Source of the DNA: Betaproteobacteria bacterium
GTDB taxonomy: Bacteria > Pseudomonadota > Gammaproteobacteria > Burkholderiales > Casimicrobiaceae
Direction of reading: 5' to 3'
Length of the DNA: 64,000 nucleotides
NCBI GenBank assembly: GCA_013298145.1
Contig: JAAFJO010000005.1
Span: forward strand, 186,001-250,000
Positions 1 through 7,402 of the stretch are shown piece by piece; within the stretch, counting starts at the first letter, position 1, and each line of letters opens with the position of its first letter. The translations under genes and the position numbers were made by a program. A model generated the notes under the pieces. That model was not told the DNA's origin, made no database searches, and saw only the letters and a list, made by a program, of their open reading frames with translations.

Positions 1-234
1 TTTTTTCTCGCCTGACGGGATCTCGCTACGTTATGCGGAATCTTTCGTATGAGTTTGACCACTGCGCGTTCAAAGTGAATCACGCAGGTATTCTTTTTTG
101 AGAAGTGTCCCAAGGCTTTCGTCTTGGGTCGATAACGCCACTTTCAAACCCCAAGTCTTGGGCTTAGCGGCCCTCGTTTTCGGCGTATCGGTGGATACGC
201 CGAAACATCGGATCGGCGGGTAATTTGCTACTTA
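1..234. other. Non-coding region with three hairpins and a shared repeat fragment
   Basis: No gene is supported here. The first 30 bases contain CGCCTGACGGGATCTCGCTACG, almost the same as the block at 24400-24423. Three inverted repeats follow: CCCAAG at 109-114 with CTTGGG at 123-128, CCCAAG at 150-155 with CTTGGG at 157-162, and a 12-bp perfect stem at 178-189/194-205 with a GGTG loop. The last one lies 30 bases past the end of the minus-strand Bug receptor gene and could end that transcript, but it has no clear U-tract. Confidence 0.5.
178..205 (-). terminator. Possible terminator of the galD-tctC operon
   Basis: A perfect 12-bp stem (arms 178-189 and 194-205, loop GGTG) lies just downstream of the last gene of the minus-strand catabolic operon. 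On the minus strand the stem is followed by only a few non-U bases, so it is not a canonical intrinsic terminator. Position is the main argument. Confidence 0.35.
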
Positions 235-1212
235 CTAATCGAGCTGCACGTTGAGCCGCTTCACCACGGCGGCGTTGCGCTTACTTTCAACTGCGAGCAG
301 ATCGTTGAATCCTGCACGCGATAGTGGATAGCCTTCGTAGAAGAGCGCCGCAAACTTAGCCTTCATCGCGGGCTCCGCAAGCGCGGCTGCGACGTCGCGA
401 TGAATCTTGTCGAGCGTTGCGGCAGGTACACCCTTGGGCGCAACCAGCGCCGTCCAAGCGCTATAGTCAAACTGCGCAGGGCCGCCCGATTCCGCGACGG
501 TCGGTATGTTCGGCAACTCGGGTAAGCGCTTCGGCGCGCTGACAGCGATGTAGCGCAGTTTGCCCGCTCGCTCCAGTGAGCCCGATGTGGCAACGGAGCC
601 GAAGGCCCAATCGACTTCCCGGTTCGCGACACCGATGTAGAGTTGGCTTGTTTCTTTGTACGGCACATGCGTCATCGTAGTGCCCGTTTCCGCTTCGATC
701 ATTGCGGATGCGATGTGCACTGGGTTACCAATCGACCAAGAGCCGTAGGTGATTTTTGTGGGCTTTGATTTCGCATCGGCCACGATGTCGCGCATGCTTT
801 GGTAGGGGCTGTCTTTCGAAACTGCGACCATAAAGTAATTGCGAAACAGCGGGATGATCGCGTCAAAGTCTTTGTTGATGTCGTAAGGGAGTTTCTTAAA
901 TAGTGATTGGTACGTTGTCATCTGCGAAGTGTCCATCTGCAACAGTTCGTGGCCATCGGCGGCCTGACGCTTTGCCTGATCGATGGCGATGAAGCCGTTC
1001 GCACCTGGCTTGTTTTCAATGATGACTGGCTTTCCCCAGGTCTTACTCAAGCTATCTGCGAGCAAGCGCAATACGCCTTCAGGACCGCTACCAACTGGGA
1101 ACGGCGTGGTGATGCGCACCGCTTTCGTGGGGAAGTCTTGCGCGTTCGGTGCGGAAATTGCGAGTGCACCACACACAAGCGCGGCGCATTGGGTTGTACG
1201 GGAGAGCAGCAT
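235..1212 (-). CDS. Tripartite tricarboxylate transporter receptor (Bug/TctC family)
   Basis: Periplasmic solute-binding protein of the Bug family, 325 aa, which binds carboxylate-type ligands for TctAB-type or other uptake. The N-terminus from MLLSRTTQ is a signal peptide cleaved near SAPNAQD. The mature part has the Bug hallmarks: FPTKAVRI, the VIIENKPGANG segment and the late RLPELPNIPTVAESG segment. An upstream in-frame ATG at 1281 would overlap the preceding gene and put 23 residues before the signal peptide, so the ATG at 1212 is preferred. It is the last gene of the galD-ligJ-ligK-VOC-intradiol operon, 28 bases after its neighbour, so the ligand may be an aromatic acid or a di/tricarboxylate. 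No tctA or tctB is present, as is usual for orphan Bug receptors. Confidence 0.9.
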   Translation of the reverse strand: MLLSRTTQCAALVCGALAISAPNAQDFPTKAVRITTPFPVGSGPEGVLRLLADSLSKTWGKPVIIENKPGANGFIAIDQAKRQAADGHELLQMDTSQMTTYQSLFKKLPYDINKDFDAIIPLFRNYFMVAVSKDSPYQSMRDIVADAKSKPTKITYGSWSIGNPVHIASAMIEAETGTTMTHVPYKETSQLYIGVANREVDWAFGSVATSGSLERAGKLRYIAVSAPKRLPELPNIPTVAESGGPAQFDYSAWTALVAPKGVPAATLDKIHRDVAAALAEPAMKAKFAALFYEGYPLSRAGFNDLLAVESKRNAAVVKRLNVQLD

Positions 1213-1240
1213 GATGCAGGTGTCCTTTGAAGTTAGAGAC

Positions 1241-2065
1241 TTAGGCGACGAAGCCGAGCGTGTAGGTGGCGATATATCCACCAGCGGGATCTTTGGCGAT
1301 GTTCATTGAAAGCGCGGTGAAACGTACGGTGTCGCCGCGCAGTTCAATGTCTGCTGCGACGGTCGTGGGGTTCTGCCCTTTGGTGTAGCGAGGGTCTTGG
1401 TACGCCTCGGTCTCAACCGCTTTTGGATAAAAGAAATTTGTTGTCTGCTTGAGGACGCCACCGACAAAGAGCTTCGCGTGTAGGTGCGTTAGACGACCGT
1501 TGTACCAACCCGGAAAAATCGCAGTGAAGCGGCATTGCCCTGCGGCATCAGTAAGCTGGAAGCCGCGAAGCCAGGTCTGCCCGAGTGTGCCTTGCGCCGC
1601 GAAGTCGGAGTACACGCCATCTTTATCGCATTGCCAAATGTCGACAACAGCGTCCTTGATCGGGCGACATTGCGTGTCTTGCACAGTGAAGACGTAAGTG
1701 ATGGGAATCCCGACACGGTCCTCTCGAACATCCGTGCGATTGAGCTTTTCGTCTTTGTAGTACGGCCCTTCTGGCACTGCTGGCGTGACCTCTTGCGCGC
1801 AGGCGGTTGGTGGTGGGGCGCTCGGTGGCGGTGGTGCTGGTGGGCTCGGTGCAGGTGGCGCAGGCGGTGCAGGGGGAGCGGGCGCGGGCGCTGGTGGCGC
1901 GGGTGTTGCTGCGTCGGATCCACCGCCACATGCCGCGAGCAGCGAAGCAGCTATGCTGCCAGCCCCGAGCGCAGACGCGCGGCGAATAAAGGTTCGCTTG
2001 TCCAACGATGCTGAGGGCAGCGCTTTGGTTGTAGTGCTATTTGAGGCGGTGTCGTCGTTTTTCAT
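1241..2065 (-). CDS. Exported intradiol ring-cleavage dioxygenase-like lipoprotein
   Basis: 274 aa, related to the protocatechuate 3,4-dioxygenase/catechol intradiol dioxygenase superfamily. The N-terminus has a Tat-like KRTFIRR stretch, a hydrophobic segment and a lipobox ending in LLAAC (Cys46), so it is probably a lipoprotein. Residues 52-88 are a Pro/Ala-rich linker. The catalytic domain keeps the Fe(III) ligand pattern: Tyr102/103 in GPYY, Tyr188 in PGWYNGR, and His194 and His196 in THLH. Family members act on catechols, but exported versions are poorly characterised and the substrate is unknown. It lies 62 bases downstream of the VOC gene and 28 bases before the Bug receptor, within the catabolic operon. 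Confidence 0.85.
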   Translation of the reverse strand: MKNDDTASNSTTTKALPSASLDKRTFIRRASALGAGSIAASLLAACGGGSDAATPAPPAPAPAPPAPPAPPAPSPPAPPPPSAPPPTACAQEVTPAVPEGPYYKDEKLNRTDVREDRVGIPITYVFTVQDTQCRPIKDAVVDIWQCDKDGVYSDFAAQGTLGQTWLRGFQLTDAAGQCRFTAIFPGWYNGRLTHLHAKLFVGGVLKQTTNFFYPKAVETEAYQDPRYTKGQNPTTVAADIELRGDTVRFTALSMNIAKDPAGGYIATYTLGFVA

Positions 2066-2127
2066 AGGGGCTGATAAAAGTTGGGGTGCTACGAATACTT
2101 GCGGTGATGAAGTGTTTTGGCAGCGAC

Positions 2128-2718
2128 TCAGGCGCCACGATCTCGGATGAGCGACGCATCAAACACCGTCGTATCCTGGCCTGGCGGAAAATCGACAAGT
2201 GCGGCTTCGAGCGTTTTGGTTTGACGCCATTCATTTGGTGGACGCACATAGCCACCGTGACCCACTTGATCGAGTCCCCAATAGATTTCAAGATGATGGC
2301 CATCGGGGTCGAGGAACTCAACCGCGACTTGGCAGCCTGCGCGGCGGCGTCCTTCGTAAACGATTGGCACGCCTGCTTTTTCCAGATGGACGCGCGCACG
2401 AAACACCTCGTCCAGCGTCGATACGCCGAAGGCCATGTGATGCATTTCGCTGCGCTTCGATTCGTCTTTAGCCGAGCCGACGAGTGCAACGCCGTGATGA
2501 TCAGACGAAAAGCGCATGAAGACCATACCGCCCGGCACCATCGCGTCGGGATATACATCTGAAATCGCGAATCCAAGCGTCTCTACATAAAACTTCGCGG
2601 AGCGTTCAACATCGCGTACGTTGAGCACCACATGGCCAATCTTTTGAATCGAAAACGGCGTTCCGGCCGGTGTTTTGAGCGCAGTAATTTGGGCTGCTTT
2701 CGCGGCATCAACGTTCAT
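2128..2718 (-). CDS. VOC-family (glyoxalase/type I extradiol dioxygenase fold) protein
   Basis: 196 aa from the ATG at 2718. A longer reading to 2850 would run deep into ligK and adds sequence unlike a VOC domain. The metal triad expected of type I extradiol dioxygenases and glyoxalases is visible: His29 in IGHVVLNV, His93/94 in MHHMAFGV and Glu144 in HHLEIYWG. A 50-residue tail follows. The start overlaps the end of ligK by 11 bases, indicating translational coupling. In this operon it could be a ring-cleavage or isomerising enzyme for the substrate that feeds GalD, LigJ and LigK; this is inference from position. Confidence 0.85.
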   Translation of the reverse strand: MNVDAAKAAQITALKTPAGTPFSIQKIGHVVLNVRDVERSAKFYVETLGFAISDVYPDAMVPGGMVFMRFSSDHHGVALVGSAKDESKRSEMHHMAFGVSTLDEVFRARVHLEKAGVPIVYEGRRRAGCQVAVEFLDPDGHHLEIYWGLDQVGHGGYVRPPNEWRQTKTLEAALVDFPPGQDTTVFDASLIRDRGA

Positions 2719-3433
2719 CTTTGTTCGCTTTCTCGCCTGCGGCGATGTAAGTAAGCCCCGCGGCTTTAAGCGCGGGACGCATGTTGTACATATCAAGCCC
2801 GAGCTCGCCCGCTGCGAGCCGTGCGCGCTTTGACGCTTCGTTCGCTTCACGTGCTTTGCACTTTTCGATAACGCTTGTGATCGTGTCGCGCGGCACGATG
2901 ACTACGCCATCGGGATCGGCAATCACCGCGTCGCCTGGCGTCACTAACGCACCCGCGCAGATAATCGGTACATTCACCGATCCGAGCGTGGCTTTCACCG
3001 TTCCCTTCGCGTTGATGGCTTTTGCAAACACAGGGAAGCGCATTTCGGTGAGCGTTGCGACATCGCGCACGCCTGCATCGATCACGAGCCCGCGTGCGCC
3101 GCGCGCGCGAAGCGATGTTGCGAGCAAATCGCCAAACATACCGTCGACGCATTCGGTGGCGCAGGCGACCACCAACACATCGCCCTCACGCAGCTGCTCG
3201 ACTGCGACGTGAAGCATCCAGTTATCACCTGGCTGCGCGAGCACTGTGACGGCCGTCCCTGAAAGCACAGCGTCCGCGTAAATCGGTCGCATGTAGGGCT
3301 GCATTAAACCGACGCGGCCCATCGCCTCGTGGATCGTGGCGACGCCGAATTTCGCGAGCTCGGCCACCAAATCGGCGCCCGCACGTGGCGGCTCCGTGAG
3401 CACGACGCCGAGGCGATTCAAGTATTCGATCAT
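2708..3433 (-). CDS. ligK: 4-carboxy-4-hydroxy-2-oxoadipate aldolase/oxaloacetate decarboxylase (RraA family)
   Basis: 241 aa, RraA-like fold. It has the GDVLVVA, DAGVRDVATL and PGDAVIADPDGVVIVP segments typical of class II pyruvate aldolases of the LigK/GalC/HMG aldolase group. Known members cleave 4-carboxy-4-hydroxy-2-oxoadipate to pyruvate and oxaloacetate and decarboxylate oxaloacetate, the last step of gallate and protocatechuate 4,5-cleavage. Its ATG overlaps the ligJ stop (ATGA), and the VOC gene overlaps its end. The LigK assignment over a generic RraA regulator rests on the C-terminal extension and on ligJ and galD alongside. galC is an equivalent name. Confidence 0.88.
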   Translation of the reverse strand: MIEYLNRLGVVLTEPPRAGADLVAELAKFGVATIHEAMGRVGLMQPYMRPIYADAVLSGTAVTVLAQPGDNWMLHVAVEQLREGDVLVVACATECVDGMFGDLLATSLRARGARGLVIDAGVRDVATLTEMRFPVFAKAINAKGTVKATLGSVNVPIICAGALVTPGDAVIADPDGVVIVPRDTITSVIEKCKAREANEASKRARLAAGELGLDMYNMRPALKAAGLTYIAAGEKANKDER

Positions 3434-4461
3434 TGCAAACCTCGCGCGGCGAGCACACTATTCAATCGCGGGAATACACGCTTCGCGTTTTCGGAAAACA
3501 CCATGGCTTTTTGTTCGGCATTGAGTCCCGGAAAGGCATCAACATAGCGGCGCGTGTCGTCGAAATAGTGCCCTGTTTCAGGATCGATCCCACGCACGGC
3601 GCCCACCATTTCCGAGGCGAACAAAATGTTTGATACAGGCATCACCTTAAGCAGCAAATCCATGCCGGGCTGGTGATACACACACGTGTCAAAAAACACG
3701 TTGTTCAATACGTGTTCCGAGAGCGGGGGCAACTTCATGTCTTGCGCGAGACCGCGAAAGCGTCCCCAGTGATAAGGCACCGCGCCGCCACCGTGCGGAA
3801 TGATGAACTTGAGCGTCGGAAAATCGCGAAAGAGGTTGCCCGTCATCAGTTGCATGAAGGCGGTTGTGTCAGCGTTTAGGTAGTGCGCGCCCGTGGTGTG
3901 AAAACATGCGTTGCAGCTCGTGCTGACGTGAATCATCGCGGGCACATCGAGTTCCACCATCGCTTCGTAAATCGGATACCAGTGGCGATCAGTGAGCGGT
4001 GGTTCGCGCCAATGTCCGCCCGAGGGATCGGGGTTTAAATTGCAGGCGACGAATCCGTATTCATTCACGCAGCGACGAAGCTCAGCGATGCAGTTCGCAG
4101 GGGATACGCCCGGTGACTGCGGCAGCATGCAGGTACCGATGAAATTCTTCGGATACAGCGTGGCGACGCGATGAATCAATTCGTTACAAATCGCTGCCCA
4201 ACTTTCACTCACCCGAGCATTGCCGATGTGATGCGCCATGAAACTTGCGCGCGGCGAGAAAAGTGTGACATCGGTTCCGCGCTCTCGCTGAGTTTTTATT
4301 TGGGCTTGCTCAACAGAATCGCGTATCTCGTCATCGCTAATTTTGAGCGTGCTGCTTTGAGGAGGCGTGAGATTCGCGTCATACGCCGCAACCTGTAGCT
4401 TGCGCCAATCTTCGAGCGCTTTCGGTGCAGTGGTGTAGTGGCCGTGGCAGTCTATGATCAA
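3430..4461 (-). CDS. ligJ: 4-oxalomesaconate hydratase (amidohydrolase family, LigJ type)
   Basis: Adds water to 4-oxalomesaconate to give 4-carboxy-4-hydroxy-2-oxoadipate, the substrate of LigK. 343 aa from a TTG start at 4461. This start begins LIIDCHGH, has GGAGG five bases upstream and matches the usual length of about 342 aa. An ATG reading from 4614 would translate the palindromic repeat at 4484-4592 and is rejected. LigJ-type motifs are present: IIDCHGH metal site near the start, NPDP, RHWYPIYE, HGGGAVPY followed by GRFRG, FFDTCVYH, and LFASEMVGAVRGIDPETG. The stop overlaps the ligK start. Confidence 0.9.
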   Translation of the reverse strand: MIIDCHGHYTTAPKALEDWRKLQVAAYDANLTPPQSSTLKISDDEIRDSVEQAQIKTQRERGTDVTLFSPRASFMAHHIGNARVSESWAAICNELIHRVATLYPKNFIGTCMLPQSPGVSPANCIAELRRCVNEYGFVACNLNPDPSGGHWREPPLTDRHWYPIYEAMVELDVPAMIHVSTSCNACFHTTGAHYLNADTTAFMQLMTGNLFRDFPTLKFIIPHGGGAVPYHWGRFRGLAQDMKLPPLSEHVLNNVFFDTCVYHQPGMDLLLKVMPVSNILFASEMVGAVRGIDPETGHYFDDTRRYVDAFPGLNAEQKAMVFSENAKRVFPRLNSVLAARGLQ

Positions 4462-4471
4462 TGTGGCCTCC
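4459..4471 (-). promoter_or_regulatory. Shine-Dalgarno site that fixes the TTG start of ligJ
   Basis: On the minus strand GGAGG (4471-4467) is followed by five bases and then TTG (4461-4459). This is much better than any site near the upstream in-frame ATG at 4614, which lies next to the galD stop. Confidence 0.7.
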
Positions 4472-4483
4472 AGTGGGCTTTTT

Positions 4484-4592
4484 CCTTCTCCCTTTGGGAG
4501 AAGGTGCTGCGAAGCAGCGGATGAGGGTGTAATGTTGAGCACGCGATTTCCCTCACCCGCGCCTGCGGCGCGACCTCTCCCAATGGGAGAGG
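4484..4592. repeat. Family A palindromic element, copy 1 (galD-ligJ intergenic)
   Basis: Two hairpins, CCTTCTCCC/GGGAGAAGG (4484-4504) and CCTCTCCC/GGGAGAGG (4574-4592), flank a core with GATGAGGGTG and, further on, ATTTCCCTCACCCG. It fills most of the 153-base gap between galD and ligJ on the transcribed strand. It has the same layout as the copies at 21365, 25813 and 26864. Confidence 0.85.
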
Positions 4593-4614
4593 CGCTCTGA
4601 ATGGTGGAGCGCAC

Positions 4615-5691
4615 CTAGCGACGGACATACACCTCACCGCGCATGATCAGCCGCGCTGTGCGCAGTAGCTCCGCCGAGACCACGCGGCTTTTATCGCTTG
4701 GATCGAGCGTGAAGTTCACGGTGAACTCGCCCGTTGGATGCTCGACCGAAATTGAGCGTCGGTGACCGTCGTTTTCAGCCGCGGGAGAGCAGATGCGCGC
4801 TGCGACGGTCCCTTCAAGCACGGCGGCGGTGGCGACTGAGACGGCACCCAACACGCCAATGCTCGCGTGGCAATCGTGCGGAATGAAAGTTCGCGTGCAG
4901 AGGCTGCCGCCCGCGCGAGGTGGGGCGACGAGGCTCACTTTTGGAACCACTTTTTTACTCACGTCACCCAGGCCCATCGCAGCGCCGGCTTTAAGTCGTA
5001 TGGACTCGATGCGGGCTTTCAGCGCAGCGTTCTTGTTGAGTTCATCGCGTGTCTCGTAGCCGGTGACGCCCGCATCAGTTGCGCTGAGGAGAATCACAGG
5101 CATCCCGTTATCGATACAAGTGACCGCAACGCCGTCGAACTGATCGATGCGATTGCCGGTCGGGAGCAGAGCGCCACATACGGAGCCTTCGGTGTCCAGA
5201 AAGCTAATGTTGACCGGCGATGCAGTTCCGGGAACGCCGTCGATTTTTGCTTCGCCCGCGTAGACCGGTTTTCCGTCGAGAAGTCTGACGGAAATGTCCG
5301 CCAGCGTTCCCGTGTTTTGGGTGTGCACGCGAAAAGTAGCGATTTCGCCTTTTGCAGAAACGAGCCCTGTCTCCAGTGCGAACGGCACCACAGCCGCAAG
5401 CATGTTGCCGCAATTCGGCGTGGTGTCGACGCGTGATTCGTGGATGAGAACTTGGGCAAAAAGAAAGTCGAGATCGACCCCGTCTCGTGCCGAACGAGAG
5501 ACGATGCCCACTTTGCTGGTTAAGGGATCCGCGCCGCCGAGCCCGTCAATTTGACGCGCGTCGGGCGAGCCCATCACGGCGAGCAAAACTCGATCACGTT
5601 CCGCGATAGCGCTCGGCAAATCGCTCGCACGAAAAAACGGCCCGCGTGAGGTGCCGCCGCGCATGAATAGACAAGGGATCGCGTGTTGCAT
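4615..5691 (-). CDS. galD: 4-oxalomesaconate tautomerase (PrpF/GalD family)
   Basis: 358 aa, PrpF-fold isomerase. GalD converts the keto form of 4-oxalomesaconate to the enol form used by the hydratase. Conserved features: the FMRGGTSRGPFF start, GLGGADPLTSKVGIV, the first cysteine in TTPNCGNM and a second in HDCHASIGVLGAV, consistent with the two-cysteine active site of this family. First gene of the operon, 89 bases from the divergent LysR gene and followed by ligJ after a repeat. Methylaconitate isomerase (PrpF) is the alternative, but no methylcitrate genes are present and LigJ/LigK follow. Confidence 0.88.
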   Translation of the reverse strand: MQHAIPCLFMRGGTSRGPFFRASDLPSAIAERDRVLLAVMGSPDARQIDGLGGADPLTSKVGIVSRSARDGVDLDFLFAQVLIHESRVDTTPNCGNMLAAVVPFALETGLVSAKGEIATFRVHTQNTGTLADISVRLLDGKPVYAGEAKIDGVPGTASPVNISFLDTEGSVCGALLPTGNRIDQFDGVAVTCIDNGMPVILLSATDAGVTGYETRDELNKNAALKARIESIRLKAGAAMGLGDVSKKVVPKVSLVAPPRAGGSLCTRTFIPHDCHASIGVLGAVSVATAAVLEGTVAARICSPAAENDGHRRSISVEHPTGEFTVNFTLDPSDKSRVVSAELLRTARLIMRGEVYVRR

Positions 5692-5780
5692 GCTCGCATT
5701 GTTGAGAGAGTGCAGCTATCCAGCAAGTCGATATATAAACTATCAGATATACCAAAATGCGATAGCTCGGAGCTCAGCAG
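5692..5780. promoter_or_regulatory. Divergent control region galD / lysR-type gene
   Basis: The 89-base gap holds CTATC at 5716-5720 and 5740-5744 and the inverse GATAG at 5761-5765, plus an AT-rich stretch (5731-5752) of the T-rich/A-rich kind bound by LysR proteins. CTATC (5740) and GATAG (5761) form an inverted pair. These are probable operator and promoter elements for both directions; the exact sites are inferred. Confidence 0.45.
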
Positions 5781-6677
5781 ATGGATATCAAACAACTTCA
5801 ATACTTCGTGCGAATTGCAGAGTTAGGCAGCGTGTCGCGCGCGGCCGACGCCTTAGCAGTCGCGCAGCCGGCGCTCAGTCGGCAGGTTCGCTTGCTAGAG
5901 GTTGAGCTCGGTGTCAGCGTATTCATTCGGCACGGGCGCGGCGTGCGGCTGACCGAATCGGGCAAAACGCTCTACGAACACGCGCTGGGTATCTTGCATC
6001 AGTGTGATCGTACGCGTGCACTAATGCAGCACACTTCGCACGAAGTGGCCGGTAAAGTTGCCGTGGGATTACCGCCAAGCTTGTGCAAGCTGCTCGCTGC
6101 ACCGTTGCTAAGCTCGCTCCAGCGAAGGCACCCGGGGATACGAGTTACAGTTCGCGAGGGGCTCTCGTCGCATTTAATGGAATGGCTCTTGGGCGGCTCG
6201 CTTGACTGCGCGCTCGTTTACAACGCGGTCGTTACGCCAGAAATCATTGCTAAGCCACTCGGGATTGAGCCTCGCTGGCTTGTGTCATCTAAGCTAAATA
6301 GCTTGCATCGGAAGCGACTCAATCTCGAAGCGCTGGCTGCATTGCCACTTATTTTGCCGTCTCGACCGCACGCAACGAGACTCAATGTGGATCGGGCGCT
6401 GGCGGACATCGGCAAGGTCGCGAACGTGGTTGCCGAAGTCGACGGTGTGCCCGCGATTCTCGAATTGGTGCGGGGCGGGTTCGGCCATGCGGTGCTGCCG
6501 CTGGCTGCGGTGAAAGCAAGCGGTAACGCAAGCGATTTCGTGACAACCGCCCTTTCCGGTCACGCGATCGAGAGCAAATTAAGTCTTGTTACCGCAGCTA
6601 GACGGCCTGAATCAAATGCGCAGCGGGCTGTGAGCGAAGAACTGAGTAATCTTGCTATAAAAGAAATATCTCAGTAA
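5781..6677 (+). CDS. LysR-family transcriptional regulator
   Basis: 298 aa. The N-terminal winged helix-turn-helix is clear (FVRIAELGSVSRAADALAV and QPALSRQVRLLEVELG), followed by the linker and the effector-binding domain with the GLPPSLCKLLAAPLL strand-helix. Divergent from galD, so it probably controls the aromatic catabolic operon in response to a pathway intermediate, as LysR regulators of gallate and protocatechuate operons do. The effector is not known. The downstream neighbour is tRNA-Cys on the other strand, with about 350 bases of apparently empty DNA between them. Confidence 0.92.
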   Translation: MDIKQLQYFVRIAELGSVSRAADALAVAQPALSRQVRLLEVELGVSVFIRHGRGVRLTESGKTLYEHALGILHQCDRTRALMQHTSHEVAGKVAVGLPPSLCKLLAAPLLSSLQRRHPGIRVTVREGLSSHLMEWLLGGSLDCALVYNAVVTPEIIAKPLGIEPRWLVSSKLNSLHRKRLNLEALAALPLILPSRPHATRLNVDRALADIGKVANVVAEVDGVPAILELVRGGFGHAVLPLAAVKASGNASDFVTTALSGHAIESKLSLVTAARRPESNAQRAVSEELSNLAIKEISQ

Positions 6678-7026
6678 GTCCTCAAAGATAGTTGGGAACG
6701 CAGGTAAAGCTGTGTTTCGCTTCCGGTCGCTAGGTGTCGCGGCGTCTCCGCCGTTCACTCCTCGGACGCGCAGGCACGGGCTGACAGTGTGCGAAACGCC
6801 GGGAAATACTCGTTGAACCGCTCCGAATGCAGCGCTGCATGACAGCCCAAGCGCGCGGAATGTGTGTAGAAAGACGCTGGAGCTACAAATGCGTGCGCTC
6901 CACAGCTCATGAAAAACGAGTTACGGATTCTCGAATCGCTCGGCGCAACGCGCGGCTTCCGGTTAGCTTTTCCGCATCTGGGCCGCATCTGCTGCATTGT
7001 GTAGCGAGCATGGAGCGAGGGGCGGG
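6678..7026. other. Gene-free stretch between lysR gene and tRNA-Cys
   Basis: No convincing gene on either strand; the short open frames here have no recognisable domain or ribosome site. It contains a perfect 14-bp palindrome, ATGCAGCGCTGCAT (6827-6840), of unknown role. Confidence 0.5.
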
Positions 7027-7100
7027 TGGAGGCGGGTAACGGAATCGAACCGTTCTAAACGGATTTGCAATCCGCTGCATAACCTCTTTGCTAACCCGCC
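7027..7100 (-). tRNA. tRNA-Cys (GCA)
   Basis: 74 nt including an encoded 3' TCCA (7030-7027 on the minus strand). The 7-bp acceptor stem GGCGGGT pairs with ACCCGCC, the anticodon loop reads TTGCAAA with anticodon GCA, and the T arm contains GGTTCGATTCC. It lies downstream of tRNA-Gly on the same strand, separated by a terminator. Confidence 0.95.
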
Positions 7101-7175
7101 ATGCTTATTTGCCGCAGAGTCATTCTGGGCAAACAATTCATCGTTGCTCGGGGGCCGTGAGCGCGGACCTCCGAA

Positions 7176-7202
7176 ACAAAAACGGAACCGTTGCGGTTCC
7201 GT
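7176..7202 (-). terminator. Intrinsic terminator after tRNA-Gly
   Basis: On the minus strand a 9-bp perfect stem (arms 7202-7194 and 7190-7182, 3-base loop) is followed by TTTTTG. It lies 16 bases past the tRNA-Gly 3' end, so tRNA-Cys further on probably has its own promoter or depends on read-through. Confidence 0.85.
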
Positions 7203-7217
7203 GATCTTCCAATGACT

Positions 7218-7293
7218 TGGAGCGGGAGACGAGTCTCGAACTCGCGACCTCAACCTTGGCAAGGTTGCGCTCTACCAACTGAGCTACTCCCGC
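7218..7293 (-). tRNA. tRNA-Gly (GCC)
   Basis: 76 nt with encoded TCCA. The acceptor stem GCGGGAG/CTCCCGC, the D arm AGCTCAGTTGGTAGAGC, the anticodon GCC in CTTGCCAAG and the T arm GAGTTCGAGACTC are all visible. A strong sigma70-type promoter lies directly upstream and an intrinsic terminator directly downstream. Confidence 0.96.
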
Positions 7294-7304
7294 AACGAAA
7301 ACAA

Positions 7305-7332
7305 ATTATAGCGTGTTTTTTTTTTCGGTCAA
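7305..7332 (-). promoter_or_regulatory. Sigma70 promoter of tRNA-Gly
   Basis: On the minus strand TTGACC (7332-7327), a 16-base spacer rich in A, and TATAAT (7310-7305). The mature tRNA begins 12 bases past the -10 box, a typical stable-RNA arrangement. Confidence 0.8.
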
Positions 7333-7402
7333 ACCGACCTACCCATGCTTCGAGTCCCTAACACGCAAACTTCAAACTTGGATCGTGGCTTGTATACGCA
7401 GG

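Noticed and set aside
6755-6997. 80-codon minus-strand frame before tRNA-Cys
   Set aside because: No domain or ribosome site; composition fits non-coding DNA.
7321-7345. T-run followed by CGGTCAAACCGACC as a plus-strand terminator
   Set aside because: The T-run precedes the stem instead of following it; on the minus strand the same bases are the tRNA-Gly promoter -35 and spacer.
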